A stretch of 64,000 nt of DNA from Rhizobium rosettiformans W3 (GTDB taxonomy: Bacteria > Pseudomonadota > Alphaproteobacteria > Rhizobiales > Rhizobiaceae): NCBI RefSeq assembly GCF_004912135.1, contig NZ_STGU01000010.1:115753-179752 (forward strand). Reading direction: 5' to 3'. The translations under genes were made by a program, and so were the position numbers. A model generated the notes under the pieces. It was not told where the DNA came from. It saw only the letters and a list, made by a program, of their open reading frames with translations, and ran no database searches. Of the stretch, positions 55,094 through 63,040 are shown one piece after another (positions within the stretch are counted from its first letter, which is position 1; every line of letters begins with the position of its first letter).

Positions 55094-55382
55094 GATGGGC
55101 TCTCCCTTGATGCCCTAATTCAGCACTTCTTTCTTAAGATTCACCTGAATCTGATACCTCGGTTTTAGCAAGCGCCTATTTTTTGGGCGGCGAATCGCTA
55201 CTCTAGAAGAGATATGCGCTTGACGCATGGCGCAGCGCTGAAGGGGTAGTCGCGAATGCGACCGCCTCCTGCGGACGGCCTACCTCGCGGGTCTCCCTGA
55301 GAAAAAAGACCGACAGCGCTGTAACAAACGCTGGCGTCATGTGTCGTATGGTCAGACACCAATATCTTGGGCAGAGGCACGC
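55094..55382. other. Divergent promoter region between FecR and the MerA/Lpd-like flavoprotein genes
   Basis: No gene is supported in these 289 bases. An AT-rich part (55128-55185, with a TTTTTT run) lies near the FecR start. A GTAAC at 55321-55325 with CGTA at 55345-55348 recalls an ECF-type promoter, but the spacing (19) is too long to be convincing. Confidence 0.3.
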
Positions 55383-56894
55383 ATGGATCGCACGGAGCCG
55401 ACATCGAACAGACCCGCCTCGGGCTGGACACGACCGAAACGTTTCGATCGCAACCTCATCGTCATCGGCGCAGGCTCGGCGGGCCTCGTCTCCGCCTACA
55501 TTGCCGCTGCCGCCAAGGCGAAGGTGACGCTGGTCGAGGCCAACAAGATGGGTGGCGATTGCCTGAACTTCGGCTGCGTCCCGTCGAAGGCCTTGATCAA
55601 GAGCGCCAAGGTGGCACACCAGATGCGCCATGCGGACCATTATGGCCTGGAGCCGGTCGAACCCAGGGTACCCTTTTCTGCCGTGATGGAGCGGATCCAT
55701 AAGGTGATCGCCGAGATCGAGCCGCATGACAGCGTCGAGCGTTATACCGGGCTCGGCGTTGAGGTGCTGCAAGGCTATGCCAAGCTGATCGATCCCTGGA
55801 CCGTGGAGATCGCGCTGAACGACGGCGGCACGCAGCGCCTGACGACGCGCGCGATCATCATTGCGACAGGCGCGCAACCCTTCGTTCCGCCCATTCCGGG
55901 TCTGGCCGAGATCGGCTTCCTGACCTCGGACAACATGTGGGAGCGGCTGCGCGATCGCCCCGCGGTGCCGCAGAGGCTGGTCGTTCTCGGTGGCGGACCG
56001 ATCGGCTGCGAACTGGCGCAGAGCTTCGCCCGGCTTGGCTCCGAGGTGACCCAGATCGAAATGGCGCCCCGCCTCATGATGCGGGAGGACGAAGATGCGG
56101 CCCAGTTCGTCGAAGCCTCGATCCGAGAGGATGGGGTGAATGTCCTGACCCGCCACAAGGCGGTCGCCTGCGGGACCGAGGGGGGCGAAAAATGGATCGA
56201 AGTCGAGCATGACGGCAGCAAGCGCCGCATCGGCTTCGACGAAATCATCGTGGCCGTCGGGCGCGCGCCGCGACTGAAGGGCTTCGGGCTCGAGGAACTC
56301 GGCATCAAGGTCGACCGGGTCGTCGAGACGAACGAATATCTGCAGACACTTCACCCGCATATCCTGGCGGCGGGCGATGTCGCTGGGCCCTACCAGTTCA
56401 CCCATGTCGCTGGACATCAGGCCTGGTTTGCCGCCATCAATGCGCTCTTCGGCGATCTCAAGCGCTTCAAGGCCGATTACTCCGTCATTCCCTGGGCGAC
56501 CTTCACCGACCCTGAAGTGGCACGCGTCGGCCTGTCCGAGGCCGAGGCGAAAGAGAAGAACATCCGTTATGAGGTCACGCGCTTCGGCATCGACGATCTT
56601 GATCGCGCCATCGCCGATGGATCGGCCCGCGGCTTCGTCAAGGTGCTGACGGTGCCGGGCAAGGACAAGATCCTAGGGGCTACGATCGTCGGTGAGCATG
56701 CCGGCGATCTGCTCGCCGAATTCGTCTTCGCCATGAAACACGGCCATGGGCTCGGCAAGATCCTCGGCACCATCCATATCTATCCGACGCTCGCCGAAGC
56801 CAACAAGATGGTGGCCGGCCAGTGGCGGCGCACTCACATCAACAGTTTCCTCCTCTCGCTGCTTCAGCGCTTCCAGACCTGGAGGCGCGGATGA
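55383..56894 (+). CDS. Pyridine nucleotide-disulfide oxidoreductase, MerA/dihydrolipoamide dehydrogenase-like
   Basis: The 503-residue flavoprotein has the FAD fold LIVIGAGSAGLVSAYIAAAA near 26, the redox disulfide GGDCLNFGCVPSKALIKSA near 57, an NAD(P) fold VVLGGGPIGCELAQSFARLG near 200, and the FAD-contact ILAAGDVAGPYQFTHVAG near 330. In the dimer interface the usual HPT-E is IYPTLAEANK (near 466), so the catalytic-base histidine is tyrosine. ATG 55383 follows GCAGAGGC. Proteins of this type occur fused to TVP38 domains; a TVP38 gene is nearby at 58289. Its last bases overlap the next ATG (ATGA). Substrate unknown. Confidence 0.88.
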   Translation: MDRTEPTSNRPASGWTRPKRFDRNLIVIGAGSAGLVSAYIAAAAKAKVTLVEANKMGGDCLNFGCVPSKALIKSAKVAHQMRHADHYGLEPVEPRVPFSAVMERIHKVIAEIEPHDSVERYTGLGVEVLQGYAKLIDPWTVEIALNDGGTQRLTTRAIIIATGAQPFVPPIPGLAEIGFLTSDNMWERLRDRPAVPQRLVVLGGGPIGCELAQSFARLGSEVTQIEMAPRLMMREDEDAAQFVEASIREDGVNVLTRHKAVACGTEGGEKWIEVEHDGSKRRIGFDEIIVAVGRAPRLKGFGLEELGIKVDRVVETNEYLQTLHPHILAAGDVAGPYQFTHVAGHQAWFAAINALFGDLKRFKADYSVIPWATFTDPEVARVGLSEAEAKEKNIRYEVTRFGIDDLDRAIADGSARGFVKVLTVPGKDKILGATIVGEHAGDLLAEFVFAMKHGHGLGKILGTIHIYPTLAEANKMVAGQWRRTHINSFLLSLLQRFQTWRRG

Positions 56895-57508
56895 TCGACG
56901 CCAGGATATTGCCGCTGCAGAAAGCGGCCCTTCAGCCGGTTGCCGCGCGTCTGGCGCATCGCGGTGTGAAGGCCGATCAGATCAGTCTCGTCGGCTTCCT
57001 GGCAGGGGGCGGCGCCTTCATCGCGCTCTGCGTCGGCCAGTGGCTCGCAGCTCTGCTGCTGATCCTCGCCAACCGTGTGCTCGATGGACTGGATGGCGCC
57101 GTTGCCCGCATCCAGGGTCCGACCGATCGTGGTGCCTATCTCGATATTGCGCTGGACATGGTCTTCTACGCCTTGATCCCGCTCGGTTTCGCCGTCGCAG
57201 CCCCGGACGTGAATGCGCTTCCCGCCGCCGTGCTCATCGTCTCCTTCGTCGGCACGGGATCCTCCTTCCTCGCCTTTTCAGCGGTTGCCGCCAAGCTCGG
57301 CCGCAAGGCGCCGGAGTTTCCGACGAAGGGCATCTACTACGCCGGCGGTTTGGCCGAAGGTTTCGAGACGATCGCCGTCTTCGTTGCCATGTGCCTCCTC
57401 CCGGCGAGTTTTCCGGTCATTGCCTATGGCTTCGCCGCCCTGTGCGCGCTGACCACCGTCATCCGCTGGCGTCAGGGCTGGGTCGCGTTTTCGGGTGACG
57501 GCCGATGA
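56891..57508 (+). CDS. ynjF: CDP-alcohol phosphatidyltransferase, YnjF type
   Basis: The 205-residue inner-membrane enzyme has the CDP-alcohol phosphotransferase motif LDGLDGAVARIQGPTDRG followed by AYLDIALD (near 65-91) and the YnjF-specific tract FVGTGSSFLAFSAVAAKLG near 120 and GGLAEGFETIAVF near 155. E. coli YnjF, from the ynjBCDEF locus, shows the same sequence. It would transfer a phosphoalcohol from CDP-diacylglycerol to an unknown acceptor. It is coupled to the flavoprotein upstream by ATGA. Confidence 0.85.
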   Translation: MIDARILPLQKAALQPVAARLAHRGVKADQISLVGFLAGGGAFIALCVGQWLAALLLILANRVLDGLDGAVARIQGPTDRGAYLDIALDMVFYALIPLGFAVAAPDVNALPAAVLIVSFVGTGSSFLAFSAVAAKLGRKAPEFPTKGIYYAGGLAEGFETIAVFVAMCLLPASFPVIAYGFAALCALTTVIRWRQGWVAFSGDGR

Positions 57509-57525
57509 ATGCTACCTGGTTTTCC

Positions 57526-58197
57526 TCAAATGGCGGCGTTCAGCTGGTCGAGCGCGTTGCGCACCGTCAGGCGCGCGCGATGGAGAAGGACACGCATATT
57601 GCCCTCGGAAATGTCGAGCAGGGCACAGACCTCCGAGGCATCGAGTTCCTGCTGACCCCGCAGGATCAGCACCGCGCGTTGCGCGGGCGGCAGCGTTTCG
57701 ATGACCGCCTCGACATGCTGCAGGACGCTGCGTCCCTCGATGTGCCGCTCCGGTGTCAGGTCTTCCCAAAGCTCGGGCATGCTGCGCCAGTGGCCGCGAC
57801 CGTCGAACGCTCCGGCGAGACCCTCGCCATCGCCGAAATCGTCAAAGGAGACGGTCCGGCCCTCGCGCCGCGCGCGGCTGCGCGCCTTGTTGATCAGGAT
57901 GGTATAGATCCAGCCGGCAAGCGATCCGCGCCCCTCGAAGAGATCGATGCGACCGAGAACGGCGACCCAGGTATCCTGCACCACCTCTTCGGCAAGGTCG
58001 CGCGACCGTACGATCCCGGCGCAAAAGCGCAGCATCGCCGCGTTGTGCCGGCGATAGACGAGCTCGAAAGCCTCCGCGTCGCCGGTAAGCAGCCGCAGCG
58101 CCAGAGCCCGGTCATCACTTTCAATCTCCGCCACGCCGCCCCCTGCCTCAGCTCGCGGGCCATTAGCGAAACAATCGACTTCAAAGTCCAGCCGCAT
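57526..58197 (-). CDS. ECF-type RNA polymerase sigma factor
   Basis: The 223-residue protein has sigma region 2 (AFELVYRRHNAAMLRFCAGI near 42, AEEVVQDTWVAVLGRI near 70, GRGSLAGWIYTILINKARSR near 92) and region 4 (LPPAQRAVLILRGQQELDAS near 168, ISEGNMRVLLHRARLTVRN). The first 25 residues are atypical; a GTG at 58134 would give a 202-residue protein starting at the conserved part. It is divergent from the TVP38 gene and lies inside the Ynj-type cluster, whose genes are likely its regulon. The small zinc-finger protein at 59077 is a candidate anti-sigma factor. Confidence 0.88.
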   Translation of the reverse strand: MRLDFEVDCFANGPRAEAGGGVAEIESDDRALALRLLTGDAEAFELVYRRHNAAMLRFCAGIVRSRDLAEEVVQDTWVAVLGRIDLFEGRGSLAGWIYTILINKARSRARREGRTVSFDDFGDGEGLAGAFDGRGHWRSMPELWEDLTPERHIEGRSVLQHVEAVIETLPPAQRAVLILRGQQELDASEVCALLDISEGNMRVLLHRARLTVRNALDQLNAAI

Positions 58198-58288
58198 TCG
58201 ACCCCATCAAGCCATAGTGACCATAGGGGATCAGTCGCCTTGCAGGGCCCGATCTTACACCGCACGCATGCTTGCCCGGGAGATCATC

Positions 58289-59041
58289 ATGGATGAGCAA
58301 CGATCTCCGCACCCTGCTGGCGGGGCAAACAGCATCTGGCGCTATGCGCCAGTTGTTCTCGTGATCGCAGGCCTTGTGCTCGGCTATGCTCTCGGTCTCC
58401 AGAACTATCTGAGCCTGACATTTCTGGCCGAGCAGCGGGAGGCCTTGCGCGCCTATGTGGATGCGAATTTCCTCTGGTCGGCGCTGCTCTTCCTCGCCGT
58501 CTATATCCTGGCGGTCGCCTTCTCCTTCCCCGCAGCCTCGGTGCTGACCATCTTCGGCGGTTTCCTCTTCGGCTGGCTGATCGGGGGAGCGCTGGTGGCC
58601 GTTGGCGCGACGATCGGCGCGTCGATCCTGTTCCTCGCCACGCGCTCGGCCTTCGGAGGCTTCCTGCGCCACCGGGTCGATGGTGTCGTCAAGAAGATGG
58701 CCGATGGCTTCCGGGAGAATGCCTTCGGCTATCTCTTCGTGATCCGTCTCGCGCCGGTCTTTCCGTTCTTCGTCGTCAATATTGCAGCGGCACTCTTCGA
58801 CATCAGCCTTGGCCGGTTCTTCACCGCCACGCTGTTCGGGATCCTGCCCGGGACCTTCGCCTATGCCTATCTCGGCCAGGGTGTCGACAGTGTTCTCGTC
58901 GCCGCGCAAGCGAGCGGCCGGGAAGCGCAGATCTCCGATCTCGTGACACCGGAGATTACGCTCGCCTTCTTCGCGCTGGCCTTCGTCGCCCTGATCCCGA
59001 CCGTCGTCAAGCAGATCCGCAAGCGGGGAAATACAGGATGA
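58289..59041 (+). CDS. TVP38/TMEM64 (DedA-like) membrane protein
   Basis: The 250-residue protein has about six membrane segments with the SNARE-associated/DedA core: FLAVYILAVAFSFPAASVLT near 70, GGFLFGWLIGGALVAVGATI near 93, then RENAFGYLFVIRLAPVFPFF near 142 and GILPGTFAYAYLGQGVDSVL near 183. TVP38/DedA proteins are thought to flip or scramble lipids. GGGAG precedes ATG 58289; an ATG seven codons upstream is an alternative. Its gene ends 35 bases before the zinc-finger gene. It is often fused to flavoproteins like the one at 55383. Confidence 0.87.
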   Translation: MDEQRSPHPAGGANSIWRYAPVVLVIAGLVLGYALGLQNYLSLTFLAEQREALRAYVDANFLWSALLFLAVYILAVAFSFPAASVLTIFGGFLFGWLIGGALVAVGATIGASILFLATRSAFGGFLRHRVDGVVKKMADGFRENAFGYLFVIRLAPVFPFFVVNIAAALFDISLGRFFTATLFGILPGTFAYAYLGQGVDSVLVAAQASGREAQISDLVTPEITLAFFALAFVALIPTVVKQIRKRGNTG

Positions 59042-59076
59042 AAAGCCAAGACATCATTCGGGAGGAGGGCTGAGCT

Positions 59077-59322
59077 ATGTATCGATGCAGTGAAGTCGCC
59101 GAGCGCGCCAGCCTGCTGATCGACGGCGAGCTGGGCTTTCTGCCCCGGCTCAACATCCGGCTCCATCTGGCCATCTGCCGGGGCTGCCGGGCCTTCATCG
59201 AGCAGATGCGCATCACCCGCGAACTGACGGCAATGGCAGACACTGCCGACGATATCCCGCCCGGCGAGGAGATAAAGGCCGCTCTGGCTCAGCGGCAGAT
59301 GCAATTGAAAACAAAAGGATGA
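59077..59322 (+). CDS. Small zinc-finger protein (HC2 type), candidate anti-sigma factor
   Basis: The 81-residue soluble protein has the H-x3-C-x2-C motif of zinc-binding anti-sigma factors (HLAICRGC, H30, C34, C37) plus C4 near the N-terminus. There is no membrane helix. The gene has a strong GAGGAGGGC site and lies on the plus strand after the TVP38 gene, on the other side of it from the ECF sigma gene. Pairing with that sigma factor is inferred from the motif and neighbourhood. Confidence 0.75.
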   Translation: MYRCSEVAERASLLIDGELGFLPRLNIRLHLAICRGCRAFIEQMRITRELTAMADTADDIPPGEEIKAALAQRQMQLKTKG

Positions 59323-59339
59323 GATCCGGCGGATCTCAT
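59319..59339. repeat. Perfect inverted repeat at the 3' end of the zinc-finger gene
   Basis: ATGAGATCCG (59319-59328) and its complement CGGATCTCAT (59330-59339) flank a single G. It overlaps the stop codon of the zinc-finger gene and lies 70 bases before ynjB. With no T-run it is either an operator or an mRNA-end hairpin. Confidence 0.55.
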
Positions 59340-59408
59340 GAGCGTAGTTGAAAAAGGATCCGCGAAGCCTTGGCATTCTGCGGTTGACCGAGAGGGAGAA
59401 GAAGAACC

Positions 59409-60638
59409 ATGCGTTTGATGACTGGAGTTTTTGCGGTCAGCCTTTTGGCTGCCTCAAGCAGCCTCCCGGCGGCGGCCGCCGGACCGGACCTCACCGACTG
59501 GAGCGCCATCGAAAAGGCCGCATCCGGGCAGACGGTCTACTTCAACGCCTGGGGCGGGTCTGAAAACATCAATGCCTATCTCGAATGGGTGGGCGCCGAG
59601 ATGCAGTCGCGCTATGGCGTCACCGTCGTACAGGTAAAGCTCGAGGATACCGCAAGCGCCGTCGCCAAGGTGATCGCCGAAAAGGCGGCCGGCAAGAACG
59701 AGGGTGGCTCGGTCGATCTCATCTGGATCAATGGCGAGAACTTCGTCTCGATGAAGCAGCAGGATCTGCTTCTGACGCCGGGCTGGGCGACCGCGCTGCC
59801 CAACTGGCAATATGTCGACGTCGAGAACCAGCCGACCATCCTCACGGATTTCACCGAGCCGACGGATGGGCTCGAAAGCCCTTGGGGCGGCGCCAAGATG
59901 GTCTTCTTCTACGATAGCGCCCGCACGCAAGCCTCGGCACTCCCGGACGATGCCATGCAGCTGCTCGACTGGGCCAAGAAGAACCCGGGTCGCTTCTCCT
60001 ATCCCGCCCCTCCGGATTTCATCGGCTCGTCCTTCTTGAAGCAGGTGCTGAGCGAAGTCATCGATGATCCGGCCAAGCTGGCAAAGCCTGTCGAAGAAGA
60101 GAGTTTCGAACGGGACGTCGAACCGCTCTTCGCCTATCTCGATGAGCTGCATCCGGTCGCATGGCGTCAGGGCAAGGCTTTCCCGCAGAACTATCCGGAC
60201 ATGAAGCAGAAGCTCGCGGATGGGGAACTCGACATCATTTTCGCCTTCAACCCGGCAGAGGCCTCGGCCGGCATCAAGGCCGGCGAACTGCCGGAGACCG
60301 TGCGCTCCTTCACCTTCTCCGGCGGCACCCTCGGCAACACGCATTTCGTCGCCATTCCCTATAATGCCAATGCCAAGGAGGGGGCGCTGCTTACGGCGAA
60401 CTTCCTGATTTCGCCCGAAGCACAGCTGCGCAAGCAGGATCCGACCTATTGGGGCGATCCAACCGTTCTCGCCATGGGAAAACTGCCGGAGGAAGATCGG
60501 GCAGCCTTCGCCGCCCTCGACCTTGGCGTGGCAACCCTTGCGCCCGATCAGCTCGGACCGGTCATTGCAGAACCTCATGCGAGCTGGATGGAGCGTATCG
60601 AAGTCGAGTGGCGCCGACGCTACGCCAGCGGCAACTGA
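59409..60638 (+). CDS. ynjB: YnjB-type ABC transporter periplasmic binding protein
   Basis: The 409-residue protein has a signal peptide (MRLMTGVFAVSLLAASSSLP, cut near AAA/GP), the YnjB start with WSAIEKAASGQTVYFNAWGG near 31, and conserved blocks VDLIWINGENFVSMKQQDLL near 102 and ESPWGGAKMVFFYDSAR near 155. In E. coli YnjB goes with YnjC and YnjD, substrate unknown. GAGGGAGAAG precedes the ATG. It is the first gene of a tight ynjBCD plus flavoprotein operon. Confidence 0.9.
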   Translation: MRLMTGVFAVSLLAASSSLPAAAAGPDLTDWSAIEKAASGQTVYFNAWGGSENINAYLEWVGAEMQSRYGVTVVQVKLEDTASAVAKVIAEKAAGKNEGGSVDLIWINGENFVSMKQQDLLLTPGWATALPNWQYVDVENQPTILTDFTEPTDGLESPWGGAKMVFFYDSARTQASALPDDAMQLLDWAKKNPGRFSYPAPPDFIGSSFLKQVLSEVIDDPAKLAKPVEEESFERDVEPLFAYLDELHPVAWRQGKAFPQNYPDMKQKLADGELDIIFAFNPAEASAGIKAGELPETVRSFTFSGGTLGNTHFVAIPYNANAKEGALLTANFLISPEAQLRKQDPTYWGDPTVLAMGKLPEEDRAAFAALDLGVATLAPDQLGPVIAEPHASWMERIEVEWRRRYASGN

Positions 60639-60641
60639 GCC

Positions 60642-62366
60642 GTGGCATTTGAAGCGGCAGATCGCGTGTTCAGGAACGGGTTGACCGCCGTCCTCCCAAG
60701 GGATGCGGTCGCCGTCACGCTCGGTTTCCTGCTTCTGCCGATCACCTTCGGCTTGCTCGGCACGCTCCTTCCGGCCTTCGGCTATCTGCCAGCTCTTGGA
60801 GGTGTTGAGTTGGGCTTCGCGCCCTTCCGGGATCTCTTCGCCACACCAGGGCTGCTTGCCGCCGCGGCCTTGAGCGTAGCGACGGGTCTTGCCGCGTCGC
60901 TCATCTCTGTCGGTATTACGCTGGTGTTCGTTGCAAGTTATGCCGGTACCCCGACGCTCTCTCGCCTGCAGCATCTGCTGTCGCCGCTGCTTGCCGTTCC
61001 CCATGCCGCCGCGGCCTTCGGCTTTGCCTTTCTGATCGCCCCGTCCGGCTTTCTGATCCGCCTCGTCGCTCCCGTCTTCGGCATTGATCGGCCTCCGGAT
61101 ATTCTCATCCCCCATGATCCCATAGGGCTGGCGATGATCGCGGGGCTTGTCATCAAGGAGACGCCCTTTCTCTTTCTCGTGACACTCGCCGCCTTGCCGC
61201 AGGTGGATCTCGGCGCCGCCCGCAGACTTTCGGCCTCTTTCGGCTACGGCCGGATTGCGGGCTTCGTCTACCTGCTCTGGCCGGCGCTCTACCGCCAGAT
61301 CCGCTTTGCCGTCTATGCCGTGATCGCCTATTCGTCTTCCGTGGTCGATGTCGCCCTGATCCTCGGCCCCAATCTGCCCGGTACGCTGGCGACACGGCTA
61401 GTCCAGTGGATGAACGATCCGGATCTCTCCGCCCGCTTTCTCGCTTCGGCCGGCGCCGTGCTGCAGCTCGGCGTTACCCTTGTGGCACTGATTTCCTGGT
61501 TCGTCCTGGAGCATTTTGCGTCCGGTGCGCTTAAGGCTGCGCGTGACAAAGGCTGGCGGTTGGTGGCCGACTGGCTTGTCCGCCGCGTCTCGATCCTCCT
61601 CGTTGGCCTGATCGGCACCATCGTTTTCGCAGGTCTTGCCATTCTCGCCTTCTGGTCATTGGCCGGCCTCTGGCAGTTTCCGGACATCCTGCCGCAGAGT
61701 TTCACCTTGCGAAGCTGGATGAGTGCCTGGCCGCGCGTCGGCGATCCACTCATCACCACGCTGCTGACGGGCCTTGCTTCGACGCTGCTCGCCATCCTGC
61801 TCACGATCGGTTGCCTGGAGCGAGAGCTTCAAACGGGCCGCAGCGTCGGCGAAAAGGCGTTGTTGATGCTCTATCTGCCGCTGATCGTGCCGCAGATCAC
61901 CTTTGTCTTCGGCCTGCAACTGCTCTTCATCGGCAGCGGCAGCGAACACAGGCTGCCGGCGCTGGTGCTCGTTCATCTGGTATTTGTGCTGCCTTACGTG
62001 TTCCTCTCGCTGGCCGACCCGTGGCGCTCGCTCGACCGTCGTTATGAGATTATTGCCACCGCTCTTGGCCGATCCCGACTGTCTGTGCTCCTATCGATCC
62101 GCCTGCCCATGTTGATCCGCCCGATCCTGACGGCCATGGCGGTTGGCTTCGCCGTCTCGGTCGGGCAATATCTTCCGACGGTCCTGATCGGCGAGGGGCG
62201 GCTTTCAACCATCACCACGGAGGCGGTCGCACTCGCCTCCGGCAACAACCGCCGTGTCATCGGAGTCTATGCCCTGCTGCAGACCATCCTGCCTTGCCTC
62301 GCTTTCGCGCTCGCGGCCTTGATCCCCGCAGCGCTGCACCGCAACCGGCGCGAGATGAAGGTCTGA
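60642..62366 (+). CDS. ynjC: YnjC-type ABC transporter permease, two-module
   Basis: The 574-residue inner-membrane protein (GTG start, 3 bases after ynjB) has about twelve helices in two halves with EAA-type loops, AARRLSASFGYGRIAGFVYL near 190 and IATALGRSRLSVLLSIRLPM near 470. This duplicated permease matches YnjC of E. coli rather than separate PotB/PotC subunits. Its stop overlaps the ynjD start (TGATG). Confidence 0.9.
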   Translation: MAFEAADRVFRNGLTAVLPRDAVAVTLGFLLLPITFGLLGTLLPAFGYLPALGGVELGFAPFRDLFATPGLLAAAALSVATGLAASLISVGITLVFVASYAGTPTLSRLQHLLSPLLAVPHAAAAFGFAFLIAPSGFLIRLVAPVFGIDRPPDILIPHDPIGLAMIAGLVIKETPFLFLVTLAALPQVDLGAARRLSASFGYGRIAGFVYLLWPALYRQIRFAVYAVIAYSSSVVDVALILGPNLPGTLATRLVQWMNDPDLSARFLASAGAVLQLGVTLVALISWFVLEHFASGALKAARDKGWRLVADWLVRRVSILLVGLIGTIVFAGLAILAFWSLAGLWQFPDILPQSFTLRSWMSAWPRVGDPLITTLLTGLASTLLAILLTIGCLERELQTGRSVGEKALLMLYLPLIVPQITFVFGLQLLFIGSGSEHRLPALVLVHLVFVLPYVFLSLADPWRSLDRRYEIIATALGRSRLSVLLSIRLPMLIRPILTAMAVGFAVSVGQYLPTVLIGEGRLSTITTEAVALASGNNRRVIGVYALLQTILPCLAFALAALIPAALHRNRREMKV

Positions 62367-63040
62367 TGATGCTGCAAAGACAAAGCTCGACCGGCCTCTC
62401 GCTTTCTGGCGTCCTGATCCGCTTGAGAGGTTTGACCCTGATCGATCTGAGTGCCGATGTGGCGCCCGGTTCCGTGCTGACCGTCATGGGTCCGTCCGGC
62501 TCGGGCAAATCCACCTTGCTGTCCTATATTGGCGGCTTTCTCGATCCGGATTTCGACGCGCAAGGCGCTGTCTCCGTCGATGGTCTCGATCTCCTGTCGC
62601 TCCCGGCAGAGGCCAGACGGGCCGGCATTCTCTTCCAGGATCCGCTGCTCTTCCCGCATATGTCGGTCGGTGCCAATGTCGCCTTTGCCATCCCGGCCGA
62701 TGTCGTAGATCGCCGGCAGCGTCGACAGATGGCCGCGGAGATCCTGGCCGAAATGGATTTGGCCGGATTTGCCGAGCGCGATCCGGCGACCCTGTCCGGC
62801 GGGCAGAAGGCACGGGTGGCGCTTGCCCGCGTTCTCGTGTCGCGACCGCGCCTCCTGCTGCTCGACGAGCCTTTCTCCAAGCTCGACATGGAGTTGCGCG
62901 CCCAGATGCGCCAGCTGGTCTTCGAGCGCGCCAGAACGGCCGGCCTCCCGGTCATCCTCGTCACCCATGACGAGGCTGATGCCGAGGCCGCAGGCGGTCC
63001 CGTCCATCGTCTCGGCGCCAGGGGAGCGCCCCATGAATGA
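62366..63040 (+). CDS. ynjD: YnjD-type ABC transporter ATP-binding protein
   Basis: The 224-residue ATPase has Walker A GPSGSGKST near 41, the signature LSGGQKARVALARVLVSRP near 145, Walker B LLLLDEPFSKLD near 168 and the switch histidine in VILVTHDEADAEAAGG near 195. ATG 62366 overlaps the ynjC stop; a second ATG follows directly. The C-terminus is short (HRLGARGAPHE). It overlaps the next gene's start by 8 bases. Confidence 0.92.
   Translation: MMLQRQSSTGLSLSGVLIRLRGLTLIDLSADVAPGSVLTVMGPSGSGKSTLLSYIGGFLDPDFDAQGAVSVDGLDLLSLPAEARRAGILFQDPLLFPHMSVGANVAFAIPADVVDRRQRRQMAAEILAEMDLAGFAERDPATLSGGQKARVALARVLVSRPRLLLLDEPFSKLDMELRAQMRQLVFERARTAGLPVILVTHDEADAEAAGGPVHRLGARGAPHE

Noticed and set aside
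55321..55348. Possible ECF promoter (GTAAC and CGTA) upstream of the flavoprotein
   Set aside because: Spacing of 19 bases is too long for usual ECF promoters, and I found no second copy upstream of the other cluster genes.
55198..55431. Minus-strand 77-codon frame
   Set aside because: Low-complexity composition, no ribosome-binding site, and it overlaps the start of the flavoprotein gene.
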